Assembly: GCA_049999805.1 (NCBI GenBank)
Contig: JBNGIO010006237.1
Location: forward strand, 163,671 to 227,670
Reading direction: 5' to 3'
DNA: 64,000 nt
Source: Folioceros fuciformis
Taxonomy: Eukaryota > Anthocerotophyta > Anthocerotopsida > Anthocerotales
Shown one piece after another: positions 54,681-64,000 of the stretch. Numbering within the stretch: position 1 is the stretch's first letter; the number at the start of each line of letters is the position of its first letter. Under the pieces are notes generated by a model. The model worked only from the letters and a program-made list of their open reading frames with translations. It searched no databases and was not told the origin of the DNA. A program made the position numbers and the translations under genes.

Positions 54681-57042
54681 CTGCATTGAAGAAACAACCA
54701 AGAGAATCAGAATAACCCAAAAGAGAGCCGCGTGTCGGGATTCCAATCCTCAAGCCCGAACGACAAAGAGAGCACCTGCAGACTTGCCGAGATAACGCCC
54801 ATTTTGCAGGCACCGCGCCGCAAGCCCCACCCTTCTTACCCGCTCTGGGGTTGTGAATCCCGCCTCATACCGGCTGAGAGCCGCCCTCAAAACAGCCCGG
54901 CCTTGCGACACCTGTTGTCCCTGGAAGACATGGTGGTGGTGGTGCGCGGAAAAGGCGGGGGAGGGCAGCTGCTCCTCCCTCCAGATGGAAGACACAGAAC
55001 CGGGCAATCTCACCACCTCCATCACCGCACCTCAGGCTGTCCTCACACAGCAACGGATGCAGGCATCTCAGAGGGGTTCCCGGTTGAAATGGGCAGAGGG
55101 CAGTGGAGAAAGGGCGAGGAAAAGATTGCCACTATCACCAACTTCCGCTTCCGTGTGTCGGAAAGGATGTTCAGAGTGGCCCAGAAATGCTCCTAATGCT
55201 GTGACACAGGGTCTTCATGGCCGGCGCTCAACCACCTTCCGTAGAATCGAGACATTGTCTGCCCCGACTGATCCATCTAGTGGTTAAGGCAGGCCCGACT
55301 CCCAGCTCGACGACGACGGACCCCAATTATTTGCTACGTATGCGCACTGTCAAGCACTGGATGCTACTGTTTTTTCTGTCTTACATCCGGTACAGTAGGT
55401 ACCAGACATAGGGGGCCCGGTCCCCGATTTCCCGCAAACCAAACCCCACAACTAACGGCTCCAGACAACGCCGCGTGGCTACAGCAGTGCCTGTGCTGAG
55501 AACAGAGGAACCAAACGTCAGTCCTCATCTTCCATATTCAATTGTATACATAGTTTTACCACCGCCTCAACCCTCAAGTCCTCTTGATATGCATGCTCTC
55601 CTTGAAAACAGTGCTTCCTTAAGTCATCCCTCTCTACACCCTCACCAGACCGCGTGGTTGGAGACTCGGGGAGAAAAGTATTTAGCGTCCTAATCATCTT
55701 CCAACGTTCCAACTGAATGCATACTCTTATCAATTCCCCAGCCAATAATGGAGGTCCAGCATACGGCAATTGTAGAACCCCTGGGTACATACATCTGCAC
55801 TGCCCGTCTTCGATATTCATATACACCAGCCCTCATCATCACACACAGTTCCCCGCAATTTCCGAAACACTAGGGCTGTGGACTCTACTTCAGCCTGTGA
55901 CACAAAAACTAAGAACACAGAACAAAGCTCGTGCGATGTTAGCGACGTGCGTTGCACTAGTAACCCTAAGCAATCCCCGTCGGACCGCCCCAAAGTACTG
56001 GAGAACAAAGCAGTTGTTGTTGTAAAGAAATGTACATCACCTTCCTCCGGGAAACGCGTGAATGTGCCTGGTCATCGGAGCATGCGGCACACATGCAAAG
56101 CCGAGTTGTCGAGTGATTCATCTCCTGTAGCGTCTTGCTCTGAAGCCTGCACTGCCACAACAATGCCCGGCCGTTACGGAATGGATGGATATGCTCACTA
56201 AGGCTCTGAATGTCTGGGATTGCATTTGGCTTTTCGGCTGCGCACAGCACTCATGAGCCCGCCGTTGTATCATCTGGTCTAGCTGCTGTGCCGGTTGGAT
56301 CATTCATTTCATCACCGACCCGTTCGGATGTCATCACCTCAGCCCCAGCGATTTGCATGCCCTAAGATGAGGTTCAGCTTCCACTGTGGGGCAAATTGCT
56401 CCGTCCGTGCGACGTCATCTCTTGTTCCGAGAAACTTCCTAAGCGCACCACGCTTTGTCCCTGCCATCTTCTAGGAATGTCGTTTGCCAGCTCGTGTTCG
56501 CACTCTGCACTCGCAGCCATCTTTCGCACTGCCGAGGCAACGGGGAAGGCCGGCCATGTGTCCGAGGTGGCCGCAGACGGTATGCTAGCGTAAAACAGCC
56601 CTGTTCGGTGGCAGCTGATGAGCGAGCGTCTCGTGATGCCAGAGGCACCGACGTCAGGGTATGTTTTACGCTAAAAGATATCTGAGATGTCGAGGTGCAT
56701 TTTCTGTTGACGGAAATCCGTCCTTAGTGGACACTACTGGAACTAGAATTCCACACACATTCGCGATCTACCCGACTTTCTACATACTGTACAGACAATA
56801 CATACTGAACTATGTTGAAATTAGGGGGGCCTGTTACCCGGAGGACGCCACAAGCCCTAATTGTGCGTATGTTGTTGGCTGGTTTAACGGGCCGTTGCCT
56901 TTCCCTTGCTCGAAACACAGGACAGGGGCACTACTTTCGTGCCGCGTGAAGTTGGAGACACACAGGAGAGGCGGGAGGGGAACGGACGGGACGCATTGCA
57001 AGGCGACTTGTGAATTGTTTGAGATTGCAGCTGGGACCAGGC
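54681..57042. other. Intergenic; 5' part of the kinase gene, then no gene recognised
   Basis: The first ~400 bases probably contain the kinase gene's transit-peptide exon on the minus strand; a GAGCGG|GTAAGA donor is near 54840, but its frame does not join cleanly. Beyond 55060 no coding gene is recognised on either strand. The end includes the leader of the ZNF598-like gene, with an acceptor-like GAGATTGCAG at 57021-57030. Confidence 0.45.
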
Positions 57043-59946
57043 ATGGCGAACATGGCAGGCGAGGCATCAGAGGAGTGCTGCGCGGTGTGCGCGGAGCCGC
57101 TGGAGTGGGTGGCCTACGGGCCGTGCGGGCACAGGGATGTGTGCAGCAAGTGCGTGGCTCGGATGCGTGTGGTGCTCAACGACAAGCGGTGCTGCATCTG
57201 CAAGCAGGAGAGCGAGGCTGTTGTGGTGACCCGGGCGGCGGGCGGCTCCATCCTGCGGGGGGAGGAATTTGCGCTTTTGGCAGGCCGGGTGAAGTCGGAG
57301 GGAAATTTGTGGTTCGAGCCCAAGGTTGGGGCGTATGTGGAGGATGAGGAGCAGCTTTGCATGCTGGAGACGCTCAGCCGTATATCGTGTGGCGTGTGTG
57401 AGAATCTGGCCCCCGAGGCGCCTCCGATTCGGGGGGCCGTGGTCCAGGGTTTTGCCTTCTCCCGTTTGGAGGACATGCGGAGACATCTGCAGGCCGTGCA
57501 TAAGCTCGTCATGTGCGATCTGTGTCTGGAAGGGAAGAAGGTTTTTGTGAGCGAGCAGAAAGTGTACACGCGGGCGCAGCTGGATCGGCACTCAGCTAAG
57601 GGGAATTCGCAGGCGGATGGGACAGAAGAGGAGAGGGGAGGTTTTAGTGGCCATCCATTGTGTGGTTTTTGTAAGAAGCGTTTCTATGGGGATAACGAGC
57701 TGTACTCGCATATGGCGCGGGAGCACTTCAAGTGTCATCTGTGTGAGCAGGATAGGCCGGGCCATATTGTTTACTACAACAACTACGGGGATTTGGAAAT
57801 GCATTTCAGGCAGAATCACCTGCTGTGTGAGGATCCTGAGTGCTTGGCCAGGAAATTTGTGGTGTTCACTACTGAGGCAGACTTGAAGTGGCACAACGCC
57901 AGTGCACATGGTGGAAAGATGTCTCGTTCGCAGCGTCAGGCTGCGTTGCAGATCCCTGTCAGTTTTCAGTACAGGCGACCCGAGAGTGACAGGGCCGGGT
58001 CTTCCTTTGCTCGGGATGGTCGGAGACGGGGTCGTGCCGGATATGCTGATGGCGAGGATGGAATGGCGGCTGCAGTGGCCGCTAGTCTGGCTTCGGCTGC
58101 TCCTGAAGTTGCAGGCGAGTCTTCAGGAGAATTTCGACCTAGCTCTACACAACATTCTGCTGCTTCTGCGTCTGCCAGCTCCGCAGGGAACCTCGTGGGT
58201 GCATCTTCTGGATCAGAAGAGTGGGAATCTGAATCTGGAGCATCGAGGTATCGTCAAGCTGTTCATGGTGCTGGTCCCTCCGCTCTTGGTGAATTAGCCT
58301 TTCCCCCGCTGCCTAGTGCCTTTCCCCCTCTCCCACGCGCCTCCAAGAGTGGAGGTCGGAAAGGAAACTCTCAGGAGGCGGGGGGCCGCTCTATAGCTTC
58401 TATACTAGGTGGTGGAAGGTCCAACGTCCGCTTGTTAAACTCCAAGGCATCCAAAAAATCGCAGCAAGGAACTCAAAGGCCTCCTACTCCACAGGCACAC
58501 TCTGCTGTACCTGTGGTTGGGAGTGGAAGTGGTGAGGGTCAGTTGCCTAGGAATGGTGAGCGGCTCTTTCCTGCTGGGGTTCATGGTGGACTGGGTGGAC
58601 ATGGTCCTCCTCGAAATGTTCAACTTCCCACAGTGAAGGTAGTGACGACAACTGGGCCGAGTGGGGTGGAGGCATCCTCCAGTGGACCTGCCTACGGCTC
58701 CAATGGACCTGCCAACGGCTCCAGTGGACCTGCCCACGGCTCCAGTGAACCTGCCCACGGCTGCAGTGGACCTGCCCACGGCTCCAGTGGACCTGCCCAC
58801 GGCTCCAGTGGACCTGCCCACGGCGTCAGTGGACCTGCCAATGGCTTCAGTGGACTCAGGCCGGAGGAAATCCGTGCCAGGAATAAGGTGATGGTGGAGC
58901 AGATTCGGACTGCGCTGAGAGGCAACGACGAGCAATTTGCAGAGTTTAAGAAGGTTTCAAAGGATTGGAGGAACGGGGCCATGAGCTCCGAGGATTTCTG
59001 CTCCTACATTGTCCGGCTGGGACTGTCGCACATTGTTCCAGAGCTTGTGGAACTTTGTCCAGATCAACGGAAGCAGATGGAGCTACGAAATGCGTACAAT
59101 CTTGGTTTACGGTCATCTCCAAATTTGACTTGGAAGAAAGCAGGTAACGCTGAGGGAACATCCTTGGCGGCAGATTCTACGGCAAAAATTGCAGGCAAGG
59201 GGAAACAGGCCATGGACGTGTCAAATGCAAGGCTTTCTGAAGTAGTAGTGTCTGGGTCTTCCTCGCCCTCCAGAGACAGCGTAGGCAAGGGCCCCTTGGA
59301 CGTAGCACCACCGTCACAGCTGTTTCCTCCTTTAAGTGAGATCAACGTTGGGAAGAAGTCATCAGTAGCCTCAACTTCCAACCCTTTCCCTCCGCTAAGA
59401 GAAGGACTTTTTGAGGGGCCAGCTTCGAGTGCCTTTCCTCCATTGACATCCAAAGACAAGTCAGGGCTCCCAGACGATTCAAGTAGTATGCCATCCAACG
59501 GAAGGTCGGAGAGTCAGGTTGGCAGCCACGAGGCATCATCGAGACAGAGTTCTTCAAAGCTCCCAGCGGGACATTCTGCAGGTGCCGAATGGGAGTGTAG
59601 TGTTTGTACGCTTCGAAACCATAGTGACATCACGCACTGTGGCGCATGTGGCTCACGCATGGGTGAGGTTTTGGAGAAAGTTTCAGATGCTGCTAGCCAA
59701 CTAAAGCGGAAGAAGAAGACATCCAAGTTCAATCGCGGCAGATTGGGAGATGGCTCTGCTGCAGCTCTGTTTGGTTCACTGGACTCCAGTCCGGCTGAGC
59801 AGTCTCTATCTCATGAAGTTTCAACTGCAGATGGGAACGGCAGCACAGGAGCATCTTGTCGAGGCGTTTGGAACAATGGCGGAGGGCAAAGACTTGTTAC
59901 AAAGGTTCAAAGGGCAGCTGACGTGGATTCCGCTAGGAACAAATAG
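57043..59946 (+). CDS. ZNF598/Hel2-type RING E3 ubiquitin ligase
   Basis: Intronless, 967 residues. The RING begins near residue 12 (CCAVCAEPLEW, CGHRDVCSKCV, CCICKQ). C2H2-type fingers follow (about 120-290), with MCDLCLEGKKVF, LCGFCKKRFYGDNELYSHM, HFKCHLCEQ, DLEMHFRQNHLLCEDPECL and ADLKWHNASAHG, the exact ZNF598/Hel2 order. After a Ser/Pro-rich disordered region with repeated FPPLP motifs comes the conserved helical block RNKVMVEQIRTALRGNDEQF. A RanBP2-type zinc finger (WECSVCTLRNHSDITHCGAC) lies near residue 850, and the terminus has NGGGQRLV. Hel2/ZNF598 senses collided ribosomes and ubiquitinates small-subunit proteins to start quality control. The start MANMAGEASEE was chosen because an acceptor-like TTGCAG sits 12 bases upstream of the ATG. 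Confidence 0.93.
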   Translation: MANMAGEASEECCAVCAEPLEWVAYGPCGHRDVCSKCVARMRVVLNDKRCCICKQESEAVVVTRAAGGSILRGEEFALLAGRVKSEGNLWFEPKVGAYVEDEEQLCMLETLSRISCGVCENLAPEAPPIRGAVVQGFAFSRLEDMRRHLQAVHKLVMCDLCLEGKKVFVSEQKVYTRAQLDRHSAKGNSQADGTEEERGGFSGHPLCGFCKKRFYGDNELYSHMAREHFKCHLCEQDRPGHIVYYNNYGDLEMHFRQNHLLCEDPECLARKFVVFTTEADLKWHNASAHGGKMSRSQRQAALQIPVSFQYRRPESDRAGSSFARDGRRRGRAGYADGEDGMAAAVAASLASAAPEVAGESSGEFRPSSTQHSAASASASSAGNLVGASSGSEEWESESGASRYRQAVHGAGPSALGELAFPPLPSAFPPLPRASKSGGRKGNSQEAGGRSIASILGGGRSNVRLLNSKASKKSQQGTQRPPTPQAHSAVPVVGSGSGEGQLPRNGERLFPAGVHGGLGGHGPPRNVQLPTVKVVTTTGPSGVEASSSGPAYGSNGPANGSSGPAHGSSEPAHGCSGPAHGSSGPAHGSSGPAHGVSGPANGFSGLRPEEIRARNKVMVEQIRTALRGNDEQFAEFKKVSKDWRNGAMSSEDFCSYIVRLGLSHIVPELVELCPDQRKQMELRNAYNLGLRSSPNLTWKKAGNAEGTSLAADSTAKIAGKGKQAMDVSNARLSEVVVSGSSSPSRDSVGKGPLDVAPPSQLFPPLSEINVGKKSSVASTSNPFPPLREGLFEGPASSAFPPLTSKDKSGLPDDSSSMPSNGRSESQVGSHEASSRQSSSKLPAGHSAGAEWECSVCTLRNHSDITHCGACGSRMGEVLEKVSDAASQLKRKKKTSKFNRGRLGDGSAAALFGSLDSSPAEQSLSHEVSTADGNGSTGASCRGVWNNGGGQRLVTKVQRAADVDSARNK
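58680..58856 (+). repeat. 21-bp coding minisatellite in the ZNF598-like gene
   Basis: About eight units of 21 bases encode seven-residue GPAHGSS repeats in the disordered linker. Units differ at few bases (for example GPANGSS, EPAHGCS), so the array is recent and in frame. Confidence 0.9.
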
Positions 59947-61098
59947 CAGTGCTGGTAATTACTTGTGCAGTGTGATTGCAGGCGATGGGTGGCATCATCA
60001 TCATCCAGCAGTCCAGGGGGCCTGTCGGAAGGGCTCGTTGTGAATGTATATACCCGTTGCAAGCCGTGCAACAATTTTTTGGCTCAGGAACTTGGAGAGT
60101 TGGCAGGGCGCAATAGCCGTGGCAACTTTGGCTAGGAAGAACTTAGCTCGGATATTCCTATTCCTGCATGGAGGTCGTTGGCTTAGTACTCGTCATTGCT
60201 AGTTTTACCAGTTTGCGTCGTGGAGCTTTGCTCACTGTAAGCTTCCGGTACGAATGTTTCAAACCAGGCTCCTTGGAAGGCTGATACAGTCAATGTACGG
60301 ATCTTCAAGACTGGAAAGTCAAGCAGATGACTGCTTACGTGGAATTGTACTAATTGTAACACCAGTCTGTATGCCTCGTCTATTTGTTTAGCTGGATCCA
60401 GGGTGGGTTTTTGTGTTCTTCACCTGGATGCATCCTTCCAGGGAATGAGAGTGCTGGACAGTGAAGACGCAATTAGAGAATTTACAAGCAAGCAAGCCTG
60501 ACGTGTAAGCCCATTGGACCAACGGCCCTGGTTTTACGGACAATGGCCTGGATTCTTGCCGGAAAAGAGGCGCAGGACCTGCTGTCCTTCACGAGCTGTC
60601 ATTGGTTGCGCCTATGAATCTGTTCTTGAGCAGTGGTAATAGAAATTCATTTGGGTAGTTTTTGAGAAATGCTTGGAACCAGTGGTGAAAGGTGGATTGT
60701 CAGAAGATAATCTACATCAGCGGGTAATCTCGGGAGGGGTACGACGAGCTTTGAGTCAGAGAAGCCCGCCAAGCCAGTTCGAACTGAACCCAGCCTTGGC
60801 GTAGGTGGCAGACGTTGGAGGTCGCTGTCGCAAGCAACGGTCGTCTTCTTCCGAGTACTGGAAGGTTCAAGACTCCCTCTGCAGCTGCCAACATGATTAC
60901 GGTTCTCTGTGGAGGGTTTCATGCATCCCTCAGGCCTAATTCGCATCCGAGGCGGATTTTCATGGTGCAGGTTTGATGCAGCGGCAGTGGTTGTGCAGAT
61001 TCGGCACTCGTTGTAGAATTAAGTAAATTGGAGCATGCGGTCCCCATTGGAAGAAGTAGCCGAAATTGTTCAGGACTGATTGCTGACGCCAGCTCAGT
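59947..61098. other. Intergenic between the ligase gene and HEN1
   Basis: 3' flank of the ligase gene and upstream region of HEN1; no further gene seen. Confidence 0.5.
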
Positions 61099-63925
61099 AT
61101 GTCGACTGCCAAGAGCACGCTGCATGCCTACCTCATGAGCAAAGGCCAGTCCGCCACCTACACCACGCAGGCTATTCGAGAACCGACAGGGCCTGGATTG
61201 CCAGGATTGGTGCCTATGCGGACTTCTTTCGTCAGTACCGTAATCTTGCCGGACAGCTCCACGTACACCTCGGGAGCATTTGCACGCAAAAAGGATGCTG
61301 AGCAAGACGCTGCGAGAATTGTTTTGGAGCAGGTTTGCGTCTGGACTCTTACAGCTTGCAGTGTGCCGTGGTCGGGGGAATACTCACGCGCGGATTTGTA
61401 TTTGACTGGGGTGCAGCTAGGTCTCAGCAAAGTGCCAGCTGCAGAGAAGCTCGGGACAGATGAGGAGAAGTGGGCAGCCTTGCGCGAGCGTGTTGTTGCT
61501 TCTTTTGCCGTTCAGGTTCGTTGCGCGGTTTTGCAATGCTGCACTACCACGTTGTGTGAAAGCTGGGTATGGTGTGGTTTGGCTCTCCTTAGGGGTCCAG
61601 CTTGTCTGTGGACGTGCGGAATTTTGGATCCTGTCTTGTCGTTTATGGTTTTCATGAGATGCTCCCCAGCTTCTGTGCAGTATTGTTAACCAGCGTCTTG
61701 GAAATGCAGTGTGTTCTTAGCTACAGACCGCTCATGGAGCATTTCAGGTCATCTATGCGGGTGAAGACTGAGCGAAGGGGGCATTTACCTGCCTCGGCGT
61801 TATCTGCCCTCAATACCAAGATCCTTGGTATTTGCAAGGGCATAGACCCGTCATCAGACTTGAGTCCGGCACGTGTCGTTGCGCTGGTACTTGAAGCAGC
61901 TAAGACATGCCCTACTCTTGATGTACACGAGGACACCCTATGCATTAGCAGAAAGGAGGTTTATGGCTCTCATGTTGAAGTTGAGCTACTCAAGGGAAGG
62001 CATCACAGACCGACACAGGATGACATGCCAACTCAAACAAGTCAGGGACAATTTCTTTTATCACAGGACACCAATCAGTTCGGAGTGGTCTACGTTCCTG
62101 CCTCCCTGGAAAAGATGGTTAAGTCCTTGCAAATTAATCTCGGAGCGGATGAGTATTACATGGATGCATTTGCAGGATTCTTGGGCTCCCAACACTCTGG
62201 TCACGTGCTCATGTCAAGGTGAGCCACCTCCTCCACGCTCAATGATGTTTCTTTCAAAAACTCTCTTACCAGGTCATCTAAGAAGGTTCACATGTGGAGC
62301 TGCAGACCTGTAGCAAAGACAAAAGGAAATAATGGAATACGTCTGTATTGGCAAGTCCCCGCCTCTCTGTTAGAAAGCACGGCGGACTTCCTAGCCGTTG
62401 GAAGCAGGTCCCAGGAATTGTCTCATCAACACCAAAACAACAGAGCAAGCATTCTGACAGGCTATCCTGTGTATGGGGATGCTATTCTGGCATCTGCTGG
62501 CTCTGACTGGAGATCGGAAGGAATATTGAGATGCGATGATGTGACCCTTGCTTGCTATTACAGGTGCCTGCCCTTACTTCATGGTGCTCCTTATCTGCTG
62601 CCTTGCATTGGTATTCACTCTCAAGTTGGCATGATCACATAGTTCTTCTCTGCATGGATTGGTATTCATTTGCCGTGGTTCTTCTGGGCTGAGAGGTTGT
62701 TGTTCTTGAGGCAGGTTGGTATTGGGGAAGTCTCCTGAAGGAAGTTACAAACTTAGCAGAGATGCAGTGCTTGCAGCTGAGCTTCCCTCCACATACACCT
62801 CCAGGAGTCAATGGCACGGAGGATTGCCTCGGTCCATTCTGACTGAGTTCTGCAAGCAGCAGCGTCTGGCAGAGCCTTCCTTTTGGTTCTGTTCTGAAAA
62901 CTCAGATGTACCTCTGGAGGACGTGTTGATGAGTGGCCAAGGGGACAGTAGTGAAACAGACCAAACTAGGATGAGTGGCTCCTTGGACAGTAGTGAAACA
63001 GATCAAACTAGCCCCAGCTTAAATTCAGCTTCTGATGGTCACATGTCTGAGAAAGAGCATCCTGGACCTTTCAAGTGCAAAGTCAGAGTGACATGGAATG
63101 ATGGGACAACCATTGAGCACTCGTCGGAGGGATTTTTCAGGAGTCAGACTGATGCAAGGCACAGTGCATCTTTAAAGGCATTAGTGCAAATGGCATCTCT
63201 GTTCAGCTCCTCTTCGTATCTTTTGGGTTATCATCATCCATTCAGGGTGGTACAGTGGAATCTCAATGGATATAGGTGCTACCCTGAAAGTGGTATGATT
63301 CTCGGAGTTGTAAAGGATTGTAATTCTGAGACAGGTGTACAAATAGTCGATGAGGGTAATTGTACTGGGAAGTTGCCCAGCCCTGGATCTGTGGCCTGTA
63401 TCAACTATACTGTACACATTCAAGCACTGCCTTCTAAAGAGTTTGTGCCAGTTGAGGCATGTGACAATTTTGAGTTTGAACTTGGGACAAATGCTGTGGT
63501 ACCCCAGCTGGAGTTTTGTGTAGCTAATATGAGTGTGGGACAGGCCGCCAGTTTTTTTATCCCGTCTCCTGCCCATGGTCTTTTGCTGGCCGCTTGCGGG
63601 GGTTTAGCTGATGAATCTGGGCATCTTCATACAAGTAAGTCTTTGGGGACAGTACAGGGTTCGATGCCTGGTATAGCTATAGAGTTCCTTTCGGTGATAC
63701 AAAAGGTGGGTGGGCCTAAGGCGATTCTAGAAGTTTTTAGCTTGTCTAGCAACTGACATTCTTCTACCCTGTGCAGGTGGATTGTTGAAATACATGGTGA
63801 AGCTGACGTCATATCAAGAGCCACCTGAGGACAGAATGGAATGTGCACATTTTTCCCCTCCACTTTCAAAGCAGAGGATGGAGTTCGCATTGAAATTGAT
63901 ACAGGCTATAGAGGCAAAATCACTG
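61099..63925 (+). CDS. HEN1: HEN1 small RNA 2'-O-methyltransferase (N-terminal part, runs off window)
   Basis: Six exons are visible: 61099-61332, 61417-61515, 61710-62218, 62273-62563, 62715-63709 and 63777-63925, giving 759 residues of an enzyme usually over 900. In order they carry the first dsRNA-binding domain (about 1-80, with FARKKDAEQDAARIVLEQ), the La-like domain (ending near YPVYGDAILASAG and DDVTLACYYR), then KLSRDAVLAAELP and FCKQQRLAEP. A second dsRNA-binding domain follows (FKCKVRVTWN to SASLKALVQM, about 495-545). Last come the FKBP-like domain (about 590-700) and ERMECAHFSPPLSKQRMEFA. HEN1 methylates the 3' ends of miRNA and siRNA duplexes, protecting them from uridylation. 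The SAM-binding domain (DFGCGSG) would follow and lies beyond the window. The exon 5 donor (GTGGG|GTGGGC region) is the least certain junction. Confidence 0.92.
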
Positions 63926-64000
63926 GTAACGTGACGCCGTAAACCATGCAGATGTGGTTCTGTTTCAGATTCTCTAGACGCCGGTTTTGCGTTAGGTTTC

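Overview
The window is nuclear DNA of a land plant. It carries spliceosomal genes with short introns (mostly 70-200 bp), chloroplast and organelle-targeting proteins, two PLS-class pentatricopeptide (PPR) genes, a type I MADS-box gene, an EID1-like F-box gene, HEN1, GIGANTEA and a Ty1/copia retrotransposon. Several genes are intronless and the proteins are well diverged from angiosperm ones, which suggests a seed-free lineage (liverwort, hornwort, lycophyte or fern). The model moss Physcomitrium is reported to lack GIGANTEA, so a moss of that type is less likely. This placement is inference. Two runs of N (100 at 18786-18885 and 10 at 33952-33961) are assembly gaps.

Layout. 1-159: tail of an unknown gene (+). 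2245-3892: plastid-type membrane protein (-, 5 exons). 7141-9369: COR27/COR28-like gene (+, 5 exons) with two perfect evening elements upstream. 10756-11812: monoacylglycerol lipase/caffeoylshikimate-esterase-like hydrolase (+). 12107-13358: mitochondrial carrier (-). 14256-15969: START-like/VASt tail-anchored protein (-). 16410-17849: EID1-like F-box protein (-). 20008-20700: germin-like protein (+). 22501-26229: a very long PPR gene with seven near-identical triads (-). 27070-31900: AT-rich DNA, then a decayed 5'-truncated copia element. 33292-35829: Mgamma-like MADS-box gene with a long His/Gln repeat tail (-). 36050-37745: short and 268-bp tandem repeats. 40359-42644: second, related PPR gene (+). 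42939-43955 (-) and 44553-46390 (+): divergent eIF2-alpha and GPN2/QQT1, the latter with a U12-type AT-AC intron. 47736-52812: complete GIGANTEA (+, 14 exons, 1163 aa). 53342-54680: shikimate kinase/SKL1-like (-), with a GC-AG intron. 57043-59946: ZNF598/Hel2-type ubiquitin ligase (+). 61099 to the window end: HEN1 (+), cut before its methyltransferase domain.

How the genes relate. Most are unrelated housekeeping or signalling genes. Three of them, the COR27/28-like gene, the EID1-like F-box gene and GIGANTEA, belong to the light-signalling and circadian network and lie within about 45 kb. The evening elements upstream of the COR27/28-like gene are what known clock control of this family would predict. 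The two PPR genes are paralogues in opposite orientation flanking the repeat-rich middle; the second shows an in-frame loss and a broken DYW end. I found no wholly new multi-gene system. The most unusual items are the evening-element cluster, the AT-AC intron, the His/Gln-repeat MADS protein, the PPR array and the 268-bp repeats with recurring reading frames.
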